A stretch of DNA of 64,000 nucleotides from Watersipora subatra (lineage: Eukaryota; Bryozoa; Gymnolaemata; Cheilostomatida; Watersiporidae): assembly GCF_963576615.1 (NCBI RefSeq), contig NC_088717.1, positions 35,853,802 to 35,917,801 on the forward strand, in the 5' to 3' direction. Shown here piece by piece: positions 35,651 to 46,562 of this stretch. The notes beneath the pieces were generated by a model. It was not told the DNA's origin. It searched no databases and saw only the letters and a list, made by a program, of their open reading frames with translations. Numbering within the stretch: the stretch's first letter is position 1; the number at the start of each line of letters is the position of its first letter. The translations under genes were made by a program, and so were the position numbers.

Positions 35651-38126
35651 GAATTATGGACGGTTGGGCGACAGTCAATAGGGCGACAGACACTTAGGCG
35701 ACACTTTCGGTTCGAAAGGCGACAACTTCAGACGGAAAGGCGACACAGCGGACAAACAGGCGACAATTCTGGACATTGAGGCGACAATTCTGAGGGCAGG
35801 ATTAATTCAAATTATTAAGTCCTGCTATGGCCTGTTATGTTGTTGTGAATTAGTAGTGAACATTAACAAGACACCAACTTTATTGATGCCCAGATCGGAA
35901 ATCTTGCATTAGAATACTTTTTACGCATTGCTCCACCTTACTTCCTTGGCATCTATTACCTGCTTATATCCTCATTAATGCCATTAATCTGATTACACTA
36001 TTCTTTTGCACACAGTAGAATTTCATATTGTATTAATGAATGTACCAAATATTTATTTAATTGAGATAGTTGTTATTTAAAAAAACTGCTGAGATTAATC
36101 TGTCTTTGATCGCCCAACTATTCTTCTGTTCATCCTTTTCTACAAATTTAACTTTAGAGTCTGTCAACACGCTCAGAAGTCATTTAGCCAGTCACTATTT
36201 TCTTTTTCACTTCCTTCCTTGAATGCTTGGAAAAACTGGCAAGATGCTTATCAGTGTGGCAAGAGTCTGAGATTCCTTACCGCCTAATTTATGACATCAT
36301 AGAGGTACCAACTTTTTCAACCCCTTTGAAGCGATGCATTCTTGAGTCACTAGCATACCGCTGTTGATGAGTCATTATACTACCTTTGGCTCATGTATCA
36401 TATATTAGGACCCTCAGTAGTAGATCTCAAATTAATGTATATTCTTGTTCTGATTGCAGTATGAAAATAAATACATACATATGAGTTTAGCTTTATACAT
36501 TTTAATAAATTTGCTTTTTGGTATATTTATACAAATAGTAAAGCTGATTTTTATCATATAGAACTTTCAAAAATATGTATATCAATAGTTTGCAGCATTA
36601 ATTTTTTTTACAATGACTTTATTCTGATTGATAGTATGTAGATAAACCCATCTAGCGATAGAACTTCTCTTTCCTATCTAGAATGACGAGATCAGGTTCA
36701 CGGTTATAAATTGGCAACTGAATATTACTTTCTACTAATTCTAAAACTTACATGAAAAGATAATTTGAATTACAGGAGTATAATTGTACACAGTGACTCG
36801 CAGGTGCTCGAATGCACTTGCACTTCCAATCATACACAAAAATAATTGCAGGAAATTCCCTACACCACTATTTAATAAAGTTGTTATTAAAGTTCAAGCC
36901 AATGGCTGTCTATGTAATATCTTCCCATCTTTTCTGAAGTCTGTCTTTTGTTAAAATAGTCGCATATAAAAAAGATTCATAGTGCGTGTTAAAATGCAAA
37001 GTATAGTATATGATGTGGTACATGGCAGCATTAACCTGCAACTGAGTATATATCACAAAGGTCTTTAAGGTGTTGATCACTCCTCATTGTCTCAAACTAC
37101 AGGTTGTGTGTGCCATCGGGATCTGTGACAAGGGTAATTCGGTCAAACATCTCAAGTGACTCTAGGGTAACATGGCATCAGGACCAGTTAATTTCTATGC
37201 TTTGGAGTGGATCATTTCTCCATAAGCTTTCTGTGATGCTGTTTAGTCTTCTTGCAACAAGCTGCAGAAGTTAGTAAAATATGGATATATCTTAGACACC
37301 TATGTCAGAAAAAGCCTTCACTCTTCATACTCAAATAAAATCTCAACAAAAATAGATCCGTGTGAACCGCAATTTAGCCTATTGAGTCTGCATTATAATG
37401 ACATTGAATTATTATCATAATTGTAAAGAAACAAGATAAGGAAATCATTATTTCCACAAGTAAATGATAAATTACAATAATAGGGAATTGTCTTTTCATC
37501 TCACACAAAGAGCAAACTCTTCTCCCAGCTACGGTGAATTTTGACGATCGAAACCATAAAACTATTTCTTTTCGAGGTAAGATAACTCTAAAGTTTCAAC
37601 AATCAGAGAAGGGATAACTCTAAAGTTTCAATAATCAGAGACAAGATTGTCGACAATTCAGCCGAGAACGTGACTTTTCGAACTATTTTGAACAAACATG
37701 CTGATACAAAAACAAGTTTTGGTGTTTTAATTGAATAAGCTAGATGCATTTTTAGAAAAAAACCTTAATATTTTGTTAATTGTCTGGGCTAGCATAATTA
37801 GAGAAATCCCAATCCCACCAATGGCGTTTAAAAATACATGTTGCAATTTCGATTTATAAAAAAGTCTGTAAAAAAACAATAACACTTTCAAGGCTACGTT
37901 TCAAAAATATACGTAAGCATAGCACACAACGACAGCATCTCATAGTTTGTCAGTACATTACCTTGCCTTCAACCAAACAGCAAACCAATTTGTCGCCTTT
38001 TAGTCTAGAATTGTCGCCGGTTTGTCTGCCGTGTCGCCTTTCCGTCTGAAGTTGTCGCCTTTCGAACCGAAAGTGTCGCCTAAGTGTCTGTCGCCCTAAT
38101 GACTGTCGCCCAAAAGTCCAGTTACC
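35651..38126. mobile_element. 2.48-kb non-autonomous TIR element with phased GGCGACA iterons, 9-bp duplication
   Basis: The flanks are the perfect direct repeat catgaaatt (35642-35650, 38127-38135). The TIRs are ~140 bp. GGCGACA begins at 35667, 35682, 35697, 35718, 35739, 35759 and 35780; its complement TGTCGCC begins at 37991, 38012, 38032, 38053, 38074, 38089 and 38104. Spacings are 15, 15, 21, 21, 20, 21 on the left and the exact mirror on the right. The interior has no ORF. A 9-bp duplication and long TIRs suggest a MULE-type element. A related sequence at 45.78 kb lacks the insertion. Confidence 0.85.
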
Positions 38127-38395
38127 CATGAAATTTATGAAGAATGTGTATTATTATATTATATATTGGGAAGGTATTGCGAATCTATGGACAAAAAATA
38201 TCGAATAAAACTTACAAATCATCCGTGACTTCCAACAGCCGGCTTGAATGACTGACTTGCTGGACTCAGGGTCTAAACATTAAATTTGTCTCATTGAGAG
38301 CATCTTAAAACATTGCGAGATCGTCGCTGAGTGTGTTTTGATCCAAGGCCCATCGGACAACAAGCTGAAATTCACACTTCTCTCTATGCTCAGGA

Positions 38396-38572
38396 CCAGA
38401 CCTGCCAACCCAAGAGTGGGGCAATGCGTGAGATTTGGTTTTGAGGCAATTGATGTATCAATGATAGTATATATAAAATTGTGGAAATTAGGGCAAAAAT
38501 CTCATGCATTTTATTTTTTCTTTCAGGTGATTGCGTGAGTCTCACGCCCAATGCGTGAGAGTTGGCAGGTGT
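38396..38572. mobile_element. hAT-type MITE, copy 1
   Basis: Ends are CAGACCTGCCAAC and (reverse complement) CACCTGCCAACTCTC. The octamer gctcagga flanks both sides (38388-38395, 38573-38580). Orientation is opposite to copies 2 and 3. Confidence 0.85.
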
Positions 38573-38621
38573 GCTCAGGACAGCTGCTCATAAGTTTGCC
38601 ATTTTTTGCATTTACTGTGCC

Positions 38622-38799
38622 CATACCTGCCAACTCTCACGCATTGGGCGTGAGACTCACGAAATCACCCCAAAGAAAAAATGAAAATGCGTGAGATATT
38701 TGCCCCAATTTCCACAATTTTATATATACTATCATTGACACATCGATTGCCCCAAAACCAAATCTCACGCATTGCCCCACTCTTGGGTTGGCAGGTCTG
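38622..38799. mobile_element. hAT-type MITE, copy 2
   Basis: Begins CATACCTGCCAACTCTCACG and ends GTTGGCAGGTCTG. The octamer actgtgcc flanks both sides (38614-38621, 38800-38807). Highly similar to copy 1 in inverse orientation, about 50 bp away. Confidence 0.85.
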
Positions 38800-39326
38800 A
38801 CTGTGCCAAACTTTCCATTTTTATATACAGTAACCGTATTAGCTCTAATTGTAAATGTCTGAAAGAATAAGATAATATTTGATGCAAAGGACAAATCAAT
38901 AGATCAGAGATGTAGATTGCACTGCTTGAAATAAATAAGCTCCTTTCTTATTGATTACACCATAGATATGCATTAGGCCTACACACTTGATGTGAAAAAC
39001 GAAGACTCAAATATTTTCAATCAGAAACAGAGAATGCAATTCTGTTTTATGATAAAATAGTTTATTTTTGTATTTTTTGTAAACTGTTTTGAGGATGAGA
39101 ATCAAGGTTGAGTTGTCTGATCACTGCCTTCACCTGTATGTGTGTTATATTTTTATCCAACATCAAATTTGTGAGTAGTGCCGTTAATTAACATGATGTC
39201 ATTCTTATTCAAATCTTACACACCGGGCCCTAATAGACATTATGCTGTCTATACGTGTATTTCCAATGGGCCGTGTATGAGTGCCCCATGAGCATAGCAC
39301 TACTGGGGTACATGTATGTGTCTATA

Positions 39327-40091
39327 CAGTCAAACATGGATAACTCGAACTTCACGGGACCGAGCGAAAGTGTTCGAGTTATCAGAGCGTTCAAGTTATC
39401 AGAGCACTGTCACAAGTCCATGTATTTATTTATTTATTTATTAGTAGATACATGTACATATACAAACTATAATATAAATCAAAAGCACAAACGGCTTGTT
39501 TCAAATTAAATGCTTCTAATGTAAAGTTTAAAACGTTTTTATCAAAAAGTATAGAGATTTTTCTATCACTAGAGAATGGTTTGTTGTTTGAGGTGATGTT
39601 ATTGCCAGGACGTTTTTTAGATTGACATTGGCAAAACTTGATCGTTGTTGAAATGCTCAGAAGAAAAGACATCTTTTTCTTTTGAGCGTTTTAAGCAAGA
39701 TCAATTTTGCCGATTTTTCTTGAAGTTTATGCGAAGGTTACCTCACTTTTCCTTGCTTTCGAAGGGCAATCGCTAAGTGGATGTTTGGTAAAAATCAAAT
39801 TTTACCAAACCTTTAGAAAAGTCATTGACAAAAATATTTTGCTGATGGTGGTAATAACGATGCCTATGAATTACGAAATGCTGAAGTTCACCTCTATGGC
39901 TTAGAATAAAGTGATTTTCTAAAGCGATATCAACCGTTTCGGTAGCCGTTAGGCAAAAAATTGTTCGAGTTAACAGAGTTGAGGTCGAGTTATCTAAAGG
40001 ATTTTATCATTACATGGAAACGGACCAAAGAAATCGTTCGAGTTAACCATGTGTTTGAGCTATCCGAGGGCGAGTTATCCATGTTTGACTG
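39327..40091. mobile_element. pogo/Tigger-type element, TA target site, non-autonomous
   Basis: Left end CAGTCAAACATGGATAACTC, right end the inverted copy (GAGTTATCCATGTTTGACTG), with TA on each side (39325-39326, 40092-40093). GTTCGAGTTA(T/A)C words recur near both ends. TA duplication and CAGTCAAAC termini are typical of pogo/Tigger members of the Tc1/mariner superfamily. No transposase ORF survives. It ends about 26 bp from the last recognisable exon of the KDZ fragment to its right. Confidence 0.85.
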
Positions 40092-40117
40092 TATATTACA
40101 ACATGAGTTGAAGATAC

Positions 40118-41972
40118 CTCTGTTTCTGCCATAACTCCATAACTGTGCTCAGTGTCTTCCTTCAATGCAGCAGTCCTTTTCAACCAGCACACTACAAAAG
40201 GTGGTAGGAACAAAGAGCATGAAGTTCAATAGAGGTGTATGTAATACATGTTTAATTCAAGTAAACATATATGAGTGCTCTTCAAACTAAATTGTATCAC
40301 TTGTTTTTCATTATACTACAGCCCTTGGATACTTACACATTTCTTCTGCCGCACATGAATTCTCCAAGACTGACAGGTGACTGCAGCTTTCGGTATCTCT
40401 TACTTCTTGAGACGACAGCTCGAGAGAGTCAGCCGCAATCATTAGTCTTAATAGGTCAGACTGACAGCTGGCACACACCAAGCGCTCACCTATTTTTATA
40501 ACGTATGCGTAATCCATCGTCTGTAATAAAGAAAGTTAAAAGGCCTTAGTCTTACATATTGAGCTTTTTTGGTATATAGCAAAAAGTTAAATAATGCAGA
40601 TTGTTTATGTGACAACATTTTTGATGAAGCCTTGTGGTAAGACACAAATGTAGTCATAGAATGTACATGTATATAACCTTGTGGTAAGACACAAACGTAG
40701 TCATAGAATATATATAACGAGTAGCACACCTTCAGTTTTTGATTTTGAATTTTCATCACTGCCAGAAAACATCCATCCATAAACAACGTATTGTCTTCAA
40801 GGGTGGGGAGCAGGTTTGTGTAGAGATCATGCTGTGACGTCTGCAAATATGCAAAAAGGCAATAGTTACTATGAGGACACACACATATTTGAACAATAAA
40901 ATCTAGTTTCAGTAAGGGATTGGCTGATAGTAAATATCACTGCCCATGACATGGGTTGTGTTGTGTAAAAAACAATGTGAATGATATGACAGGAAACACC
41001 TGTCAGCATAAGACTATGCCAAAGTGCCCATGGCTGCTCAATCTGTCTCTGATAATTTGATGGAGATGAATTCAGTTACAAACAAAGAAATCTCATCATA
41101 AATACGACATTCACACATTTCTTAAAATCTGTGACTGTCTTAGTCCTCCCTATGACTGGGCTAGTCCTCCCTTTAAGTTTTAAACTGGACCCGTTTTTTA
41201 AAAAGAATACTTTTTCTGAGCTGTACCAAATCTACTGAGATCGATATGGGGGAGGGGGATTGTGCGTGCAAAAACTGGTGAATAGGAAGTAGTCCCAAAA
41301 ACTTACAAACAGCATATCATAATTGACTGTAGTGTTGCATCGCAGGTTATGACCCAGTAATACAAGTTCACCCTCCTCCGGCCGCTGTGGATTTCGTACA
41401 AGCAGTTATTTTCAGAGTACCTTTCATGGTGAGGGTACTTTTTTTGAATTACTGGGGTGATAATAGCATCTTTGCAAAGCAGTCATTGTTCCTCATAGTT
41501 GGTTGTGTCCAGGTATTGCTCTGAAAGTTGTGTCTTATTGGTATCATGTTCATCCACTGGCCATTCTTCCACAGCTATTGGGTTTTTGTGCTGTTTGATG
41601 GTAGTGTTCATACTCTTGCAGGAACTGTCTCTGCTGGTACTGGCAGATTCTAGAGAGAAAAAGTCACACTCAAGTTCCACTTTTTAACAAAAATGGCTCA
41701 TATAGATGGGTTTAAGCTGATCAAATCGTCAATCATCTTACTGACAAATGTTTCAAACTTCAGCATTTTCACTATGACATAACATCGTCTTTTTCTGAAA
41801 AATACCTTGAATTGTATTTTAAATGGCGTGATAGATGCGAGAAAAATCTATTATTTATCAAAGCAGAGGTTGTCAACATACGGGTATCAAAGTACATAGG
41901 GAGTTTTCGTGCCACATGAATCTGTCCATCTTCTTTTACAGTGAGTTCAAGTCTTTTTCTCTTCAGTCGAAC
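40118..41972 (-). pseudogene. Second KDZ transposase, N-terminal fragment (5 exon-like blocks)
   Basis: Five minus-strand blocks bounded by splice-like sites line up in order with the N-terminal exons of the 16-exon KDZ gene. 41972-41882 (RLKRKRLELTVKEDG, cf. RSKRRSLRQVISTDG); 41649-41483 (acidic, Ser/Thr-rich); 40840-40730 (TSQHDLYTNLLPTLEDNTLF); 40520-40320 (GERLVCASCQSDLL, cf. GLLFCSCDSAV); 40191-40118 (CWLKRTAALKEDTEHSYG, cf. EWCAVNSDENDHAYP). Block 2 runs into a TGA at 41483 with no donor in between. Nothing matching the catalytic half follows; a pogo/Tigger element lies directly beyond. Amino-acid divergence is high, so this is a different subfamily or an old copy. Confidence 0.6.
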
Positions 41973-42206
41973 CTGGTAGACAAGGAACAATGCATCAATA
42001 ACAAAAAAATCAATAAGTCCTAATAATACCTATTTGATAACATAATTTAGAGATGTGAGCCATGCTTGGAGAGCAGTCATTAGGAATAAATTCATTACGT
42101 GTTTCATGAAATCTTTTGCATCTTGAGACATTCTTAAAGGTTGAGAATCTTATGTTATAAATTGAGAAAGGAAACCTAGAAAAAAAGTGAAAGTATGATT
42201 TTACAG

Positions 42207-42314
42207 ACTTCATACACGTCTCCAAGAATGGACAATAACAGACTTCATACACGTCTCCAAGAATGGACAATAACAGACTTCATACACGTCTCCAAGAATG
42301 GACAATAACAGACT
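42207..42314. repeat. 35-bp minisatellite, left part (3 units)
   Basis: The unit contains AATGGACAATAACAGACTTC followed by ATACACGTCTCCAAG. It ends at the TTAA that begins a piggyBac element and resumes in related form at 44981. Confidence 0.9.
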
Positions 42315-42318
42315 TTAA

Positions 42319-44980
42319 CCTGGAAAGCCCAAATATAGAAAACCATCAGTATATTTTTTTCTTTTGGTTGTAGGTTGCTATTTTAGGCCTACTGATGGTA
42401 ATTCATTTATTATTTTTCGCATTTTGTTTTGATGAAAATAATTTTTGTAACATTTATGTACCATTGGGTAATTATGTCTTGGTTGGTCAGCATTAAAAGC
42501 ATGTAACAATGGGTTTTACTAACCTTTATTGAACATGACAATAATCTTTATACAAAACTTGACTCAGCATGAAATATTGTAACATTGGGTAAAACAATTC
42601 TGGTTAGGACAGTGTTACAAATGCAAAACATCAACAGTTCTCAATGGTGATAGTCAAAAAAGCAATTTCGTCCTTCAGTGAAGCACAACTTCACTGCACA
42701 CTTGGAGCATTGTGTATTAGTGAGATTGATAGAGCAGAGCTTACATCTTCCTCTCTTACTGTCTTTTAGTGGCCAGTGATCATGATTATCATGACTGGTG
42801 TCATAGGAAGGCCGGGTTTGCCGTTTTGGAGTTACCACAGTTGAATTACAAGATGCTTCTGAGGGCCGAACCCTTCTACGTTGAGCAACAATGTGCACTA
42901 GACTGTTTGCACTGTTGACTGGAAGTGAGGCTGAAGTAGAAGATCATCTTTTGGCAGTTTCAATAGTGAATGCTCTCTACGATACATATTCTATGCATTT
43001 ACCAAAGCAATATTGACGAAGTGCCAAAATATATGCATATATCACCGCCTAGATCGCATTTTGTACCTGTACTTGGCCAAGTAGGAATCAAGCAGATCAA
43101 TTCCCCCCATATTACGGTTATAGTCACCTATAACTGATGGCATGGTAACATCTTTTTGTTGTTTAGTAGTTTTGTCCCAGCGTTTAGCAGAGACAACTGT
43201 CTCACAGCCAGTCAGGGTGGAAAGCATAGCGACAGCACGATTATCAAACCAGCGTACAGCACTGATGTTGTGCGTTCTTTCAACTCTTTCATCACTAGCT
43301 CCGCGGCCTTGTTTTCTAATTTCTTTTTCAGATTTTAGCTCACATTTTCCCATTCTGTTTTGTCTCACTGTCCCGGTGTAAAACATACATTTTTATTTAG
43401 CTCAACTATCAATGGCATGCTTGTGAATAAATTGTCGGCATATATTTTGTAATTTCTGCCAGTTTCCAGTGTTGAAGTAAGCATCATCACAACATTCCCT
43501 CCTTGCCCAAGTTTGGTTCTTGTACCACTTCCTCCTTGGTAAACATCAAAGTCATATAGCATTCCAGCTGGATCTGCTCGACCCCAAATTTAGAGCCCCC
43601 ATGGATGAGGCTTGCCTTTGATGTATAGCCGTATGGAGCTAGTTTTTCCCCTGTAAGCACACATCATTTCATCAATGCTGCAGTGCTCGGATGGAGTGAG
43701 CTTGAGACAGTTTTCACGCATCTTATGTAACCAAGGCCTCAGCTTCCACAACCTGTCTTTCTTTTTAGTACAATCAGACACAGCCATGTTGTCCACAAAG
43801 TGTAATGTTTGAAGAATTTGCTGAAACCAGTTGCGACTCATTACACTAGCTACCGGATCATACCGAGTGTTAGTTGCCCAATATTGCCGAACTCAATCCA
43901 TGCGAACTAGGCCCATGTAAAAGTACATGCCCAAGACTTGCTCAATTTCTTTAGACGTAGTATTGATTGAAACTCCATTCTTCTGGACGCTGTACACATT
44001 TGTTTGATTCACTATGTTTTCAATCATTTCTTCCGTCACAAACCTTTGAAAGTAACCAAGGGGATTGTCGGTTTTTTGGTTATCAGTAGCAGCAACTTTG
44101 GTTCCAGTAAATTGACTATCAGGAGGTTTGAACTTTTTGTTTACCCATGTAAAAACTGGCGTTTCCATGTTCTTGGTAGACAATTTCGTCAATATTTTAG
44201 CAAGCGGTACATCATCATCATCACACTCTGAATCTTCCTAAAAAGCATGATAATGTTTTAATAGTAAAGATATTGTAGTGTGATAACTATTACAAAGCCT
44301 AGGTATAGTGCCTGTCATTTTGTTACTGCTTTTTACAAGTTATTGTACAACAAACTGCAAGAAAATTGATACTAGTGAACTACTAAGCTTCAAACTCACC
44401 TCTTCATTCAGTTCATCTGGTCTAAAGTCTTCATCAATTTCACTGTCATCACCTTCGCCATCTTCACTTTCATTACAATCAATACTTTCCAAAATGTCAA
44501 GAACTTTGTGATGATCAAAAAGATGCTTTGAGTTGGCCATAGCTGAAAAATAGCATTTGGCAACTCTAGTCAAAATTTCAGCCACTAAAGCCCATCGTTA
44601 CACTGGTGTAACATGGTATTGGAGTATCATTACAACATGCTCAGCAAAATTATTATTTTCACAAATTGAATTTTTTAGGTGTATCTACATCAACTGTACA
44701 CAAAATAATTAATTATTATCAAACTGGTACTCACCTTGTGTACAGTTTTGGGAATAAAGAAGAAGCTGTACTATTGTTCAAAAGCCATGCTGGAAGCCAT
44801 GTTGGTTTCTGCAATAGGATCATTGGAAGTTATTGTCCAATCAGATTGCAGTAAGTTTGTTGTTTAACTAGCACATGGCACTTTATGAAAACAAGCATTA
44901 GCTGATGGAAAGCATTGCTAAGTCCTGATTTAAAGGTACAAAGTTCATGTTACATATATGTTACAAAGGGCTTTCCAGGG
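42319..44980. mobile_element. piggyBac transposon, decayed
   Basis: Left end TTAA|CCTGGAAAGCCC (TTAA at 42315-42318); right end (reverse complement) ATAA|CCCTGGAAAGCCC, so the right-hand target site reads TTAT. Length is ~2.66 kb. It encodes a broken piggyBac transposase on the minus strand and sits inside a 35-bp minisatellite. Confidence 0.85.
42641..44540 (-). pseudogene. piggyBac transposase (DDE_Tnp_1_7), multiply broken
   Basis: The likely start is the ATG at 44540. Exon 1 (44540-44400) is acidic and joins across a 162-bp GT-AG intron to exon 2 at 44237. Family landmarks follow: KKFKPPDSQFTG, DNPLGYFQRFVTEEMIENIV, MSRNWFQQILQTLHFVDN, HCSIDEMMCAYRGK, KIYADNLFTSMPL, TGTVRQNR, NRNMGGIDLLDSY and a C-terminal Cys-rich finger (RCKLCSINLTNTQCSKCAVK). 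The enzyme catalyses TTAA-specific cut and paste. Breaks: TGA at 43893-43895, TAA at 43590-43592, a frameshift near 43385, stops after KMRSRR and after NIALVNA near 43040-42990, and a further frame change before the finger. It cannot make a functional enzyme. Confidence 0.9.
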
Positions 44981-45180
44981 TTATACAGCTAACCAATAAT
45001 GGAGAATAACAGACTTTATACAGCGAACCAATAATGGAGAATAACAGACTTCATACGACTAACCAATAATGGAGAATAACAGACTTCATACGACTAACCA
45101 ATAATGGAGAATAACAGACTTCATACAACTAACCAATAATGGAGAATAACAGACTTTATACACCTCACCAATAATGGTGA
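44981..45180. repeat. 35-bp minisatellite, right part (~5.5 units)
   Basis: Units read CTAACCAATAATGGAGAATA then ACAGACTTCATACGA. They share ATGGA(C/G)AATAACAGACTTCA with the units left of the piggyBac element, in the same orientation. Confidence 0.9.
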
Positions 45181-45577
45181 GGTAACTTTAGCAGAATAGC
45201 ATTTACGACAAGCAAACTTCATTATTTCTTAATAAATACCTATTTCAGCTATTCACAATTGACTTACATGTATCTAACCATTGAATATTAAAAATTAGCA
45301 AAATATACTAATATAAATAGAGCTCATACAATAGTCTGTTAAAAAGTCTGTAAGCCAATTTCGGTGCGGAAACATATCTGATATTTGGCTGCGATAAAAA
45401 ACTTTATTTGTTCGTTAAGTTTTACTCATGTGTGAAATTATGATGCTTTATACATTTTTGCGGGTGAAAGTTTGGCGTTGTCGCTACTTGTCTGACTACT
45501 ACTTTTTCTTTAGTGTTGTTAATTGACCTCACGTTACTACGTGTGTTATATTGTGCTTAGGAAGAAAAAGATAGAGG

Positions 45578-45739
45578 CATACCTGCCAACTCTCATGTAT
45601 TGGGCGTGAGACTCACACAATCACCCCAAAGAAAAAATGAAAATGATTTTTGCACCAATTTCCACAATTTTATGTATCCTATCATTGATACTCAAAAGAA
45701 AATCTCAAGCATTGCCCCACTCTTGGGTTGGCAGGCCTG
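45578..45739. mobile_element. hAT-type MITE, copy 3
   Basis: Begins CATACCTGCCAACTCTCATG and ends GGTTGGCAGGCCTG. The octamer gatagagg flanks both sides (45570-45577, 45740-45747). It is inserted in a sequence related to 35526-35650. Confidence 0.85.
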
Positions 45740-45912
45740 GATAGAGGGTGAAGTTTTTTCTACTCTATTCACTATTTTATACAGTGTAATCATGCAAATT
45801 ATGAAGAAAGTGTGTCAAACATTTAACTTGTCATAGACTTCATATAAATTTTCATTAACCCTTTCCAGTCAAATTTTTGATTCTTAGTACATTTTGTATA
45901 AAACTATTTCTT

Positions 45913-46062
45913 CCCTTTCCCAGGGTTCCTTTTCATTTCAATGCGTGCCATATGAGACCACACAATATCACAGTTGTCATCATCACAGGCTATCATTCTA
46001 CGACCATCATCTACTCCACCACAAAGGCTATATGTAGGTGATTTTTTTTGCGGTTTGTTCTG
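45913..46062 (-). pseudogene. PHD-finger-like remnant
   Basis: The minus strand encodes about 48 residues including SLCGGVDDGRRMIACDDDNC then DIVWSHMARIEMKRNPG. The spacing of CGG, MIACD, a second Cys, a Trp and a final basic stretch is that of a PHD finger of the kind found at the C-terminus of several transposon proteins and chromatin readers. Several metal ligands expected of an intact finger are not visible (His is kept, the following Cys is lost). No start or adjoining exon was identified. Confidence 0.4.
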
Positions 46063-46408
46063 GGGAAAAACCACATCCTAGCTCAAGCGCAATTACATTT
46101 CTAGAAATTCCATTCTTGCAACAGATGATAGACAACTGTTTTTTATCCTGGTGAATTTGTTCCATGTGAGTGGTGAAAAGGCTACATGCCAAAAATTGCA
46201 TAAAACAAGTTATAGAGTGACTAATTTATTGCACTACAATATTGTTTCGTATGGTTTAGAGTAAAATCAAAAGCACAGCATCATCAAATCTGAGCAAACT
46301 ACGCTTGTCAAGTGCTAAAACCATACTAAGTGAATGCAGTTGTACAAATCAGCTACCAAGATTAAAGCCCAATGTTTAAACTAATTATGTGTTATTGCGC
46401 AATAACAG

Positions 46409-46562
46409 TTTTCTTCTGTGTCTGCAAACACTGATCTACTTTTTTCTGGTGTTAAGAGTGCCAAGATTGTTGTTGCAGATGATGATATGCTTCTCAGTCA
46501 GGCAAAGATTGCATCGCTTGCTAGTTGTGGAGTATGGTCTTGCCTTTCTAATCACTTTCCAG
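46409..46562 (+). other. Possible exon, function unknown
   Basis: An open stretch between an acceptor-like AATAACAG and a donor-like CCAG|GTTACA, coding about 51 residues (SANTDLLFSGVKSAKIVVAD...). Composition is coding-like but no family is recognised and no partner exon could be joined. Confidence 0.25.

Noticed and set aside
42207..45180. 35-bp repeats resembling a CRISPR array
   Set aside because: Units are directly contiguous without unique spacers, no cas genes, and the setting is eukaryotic.
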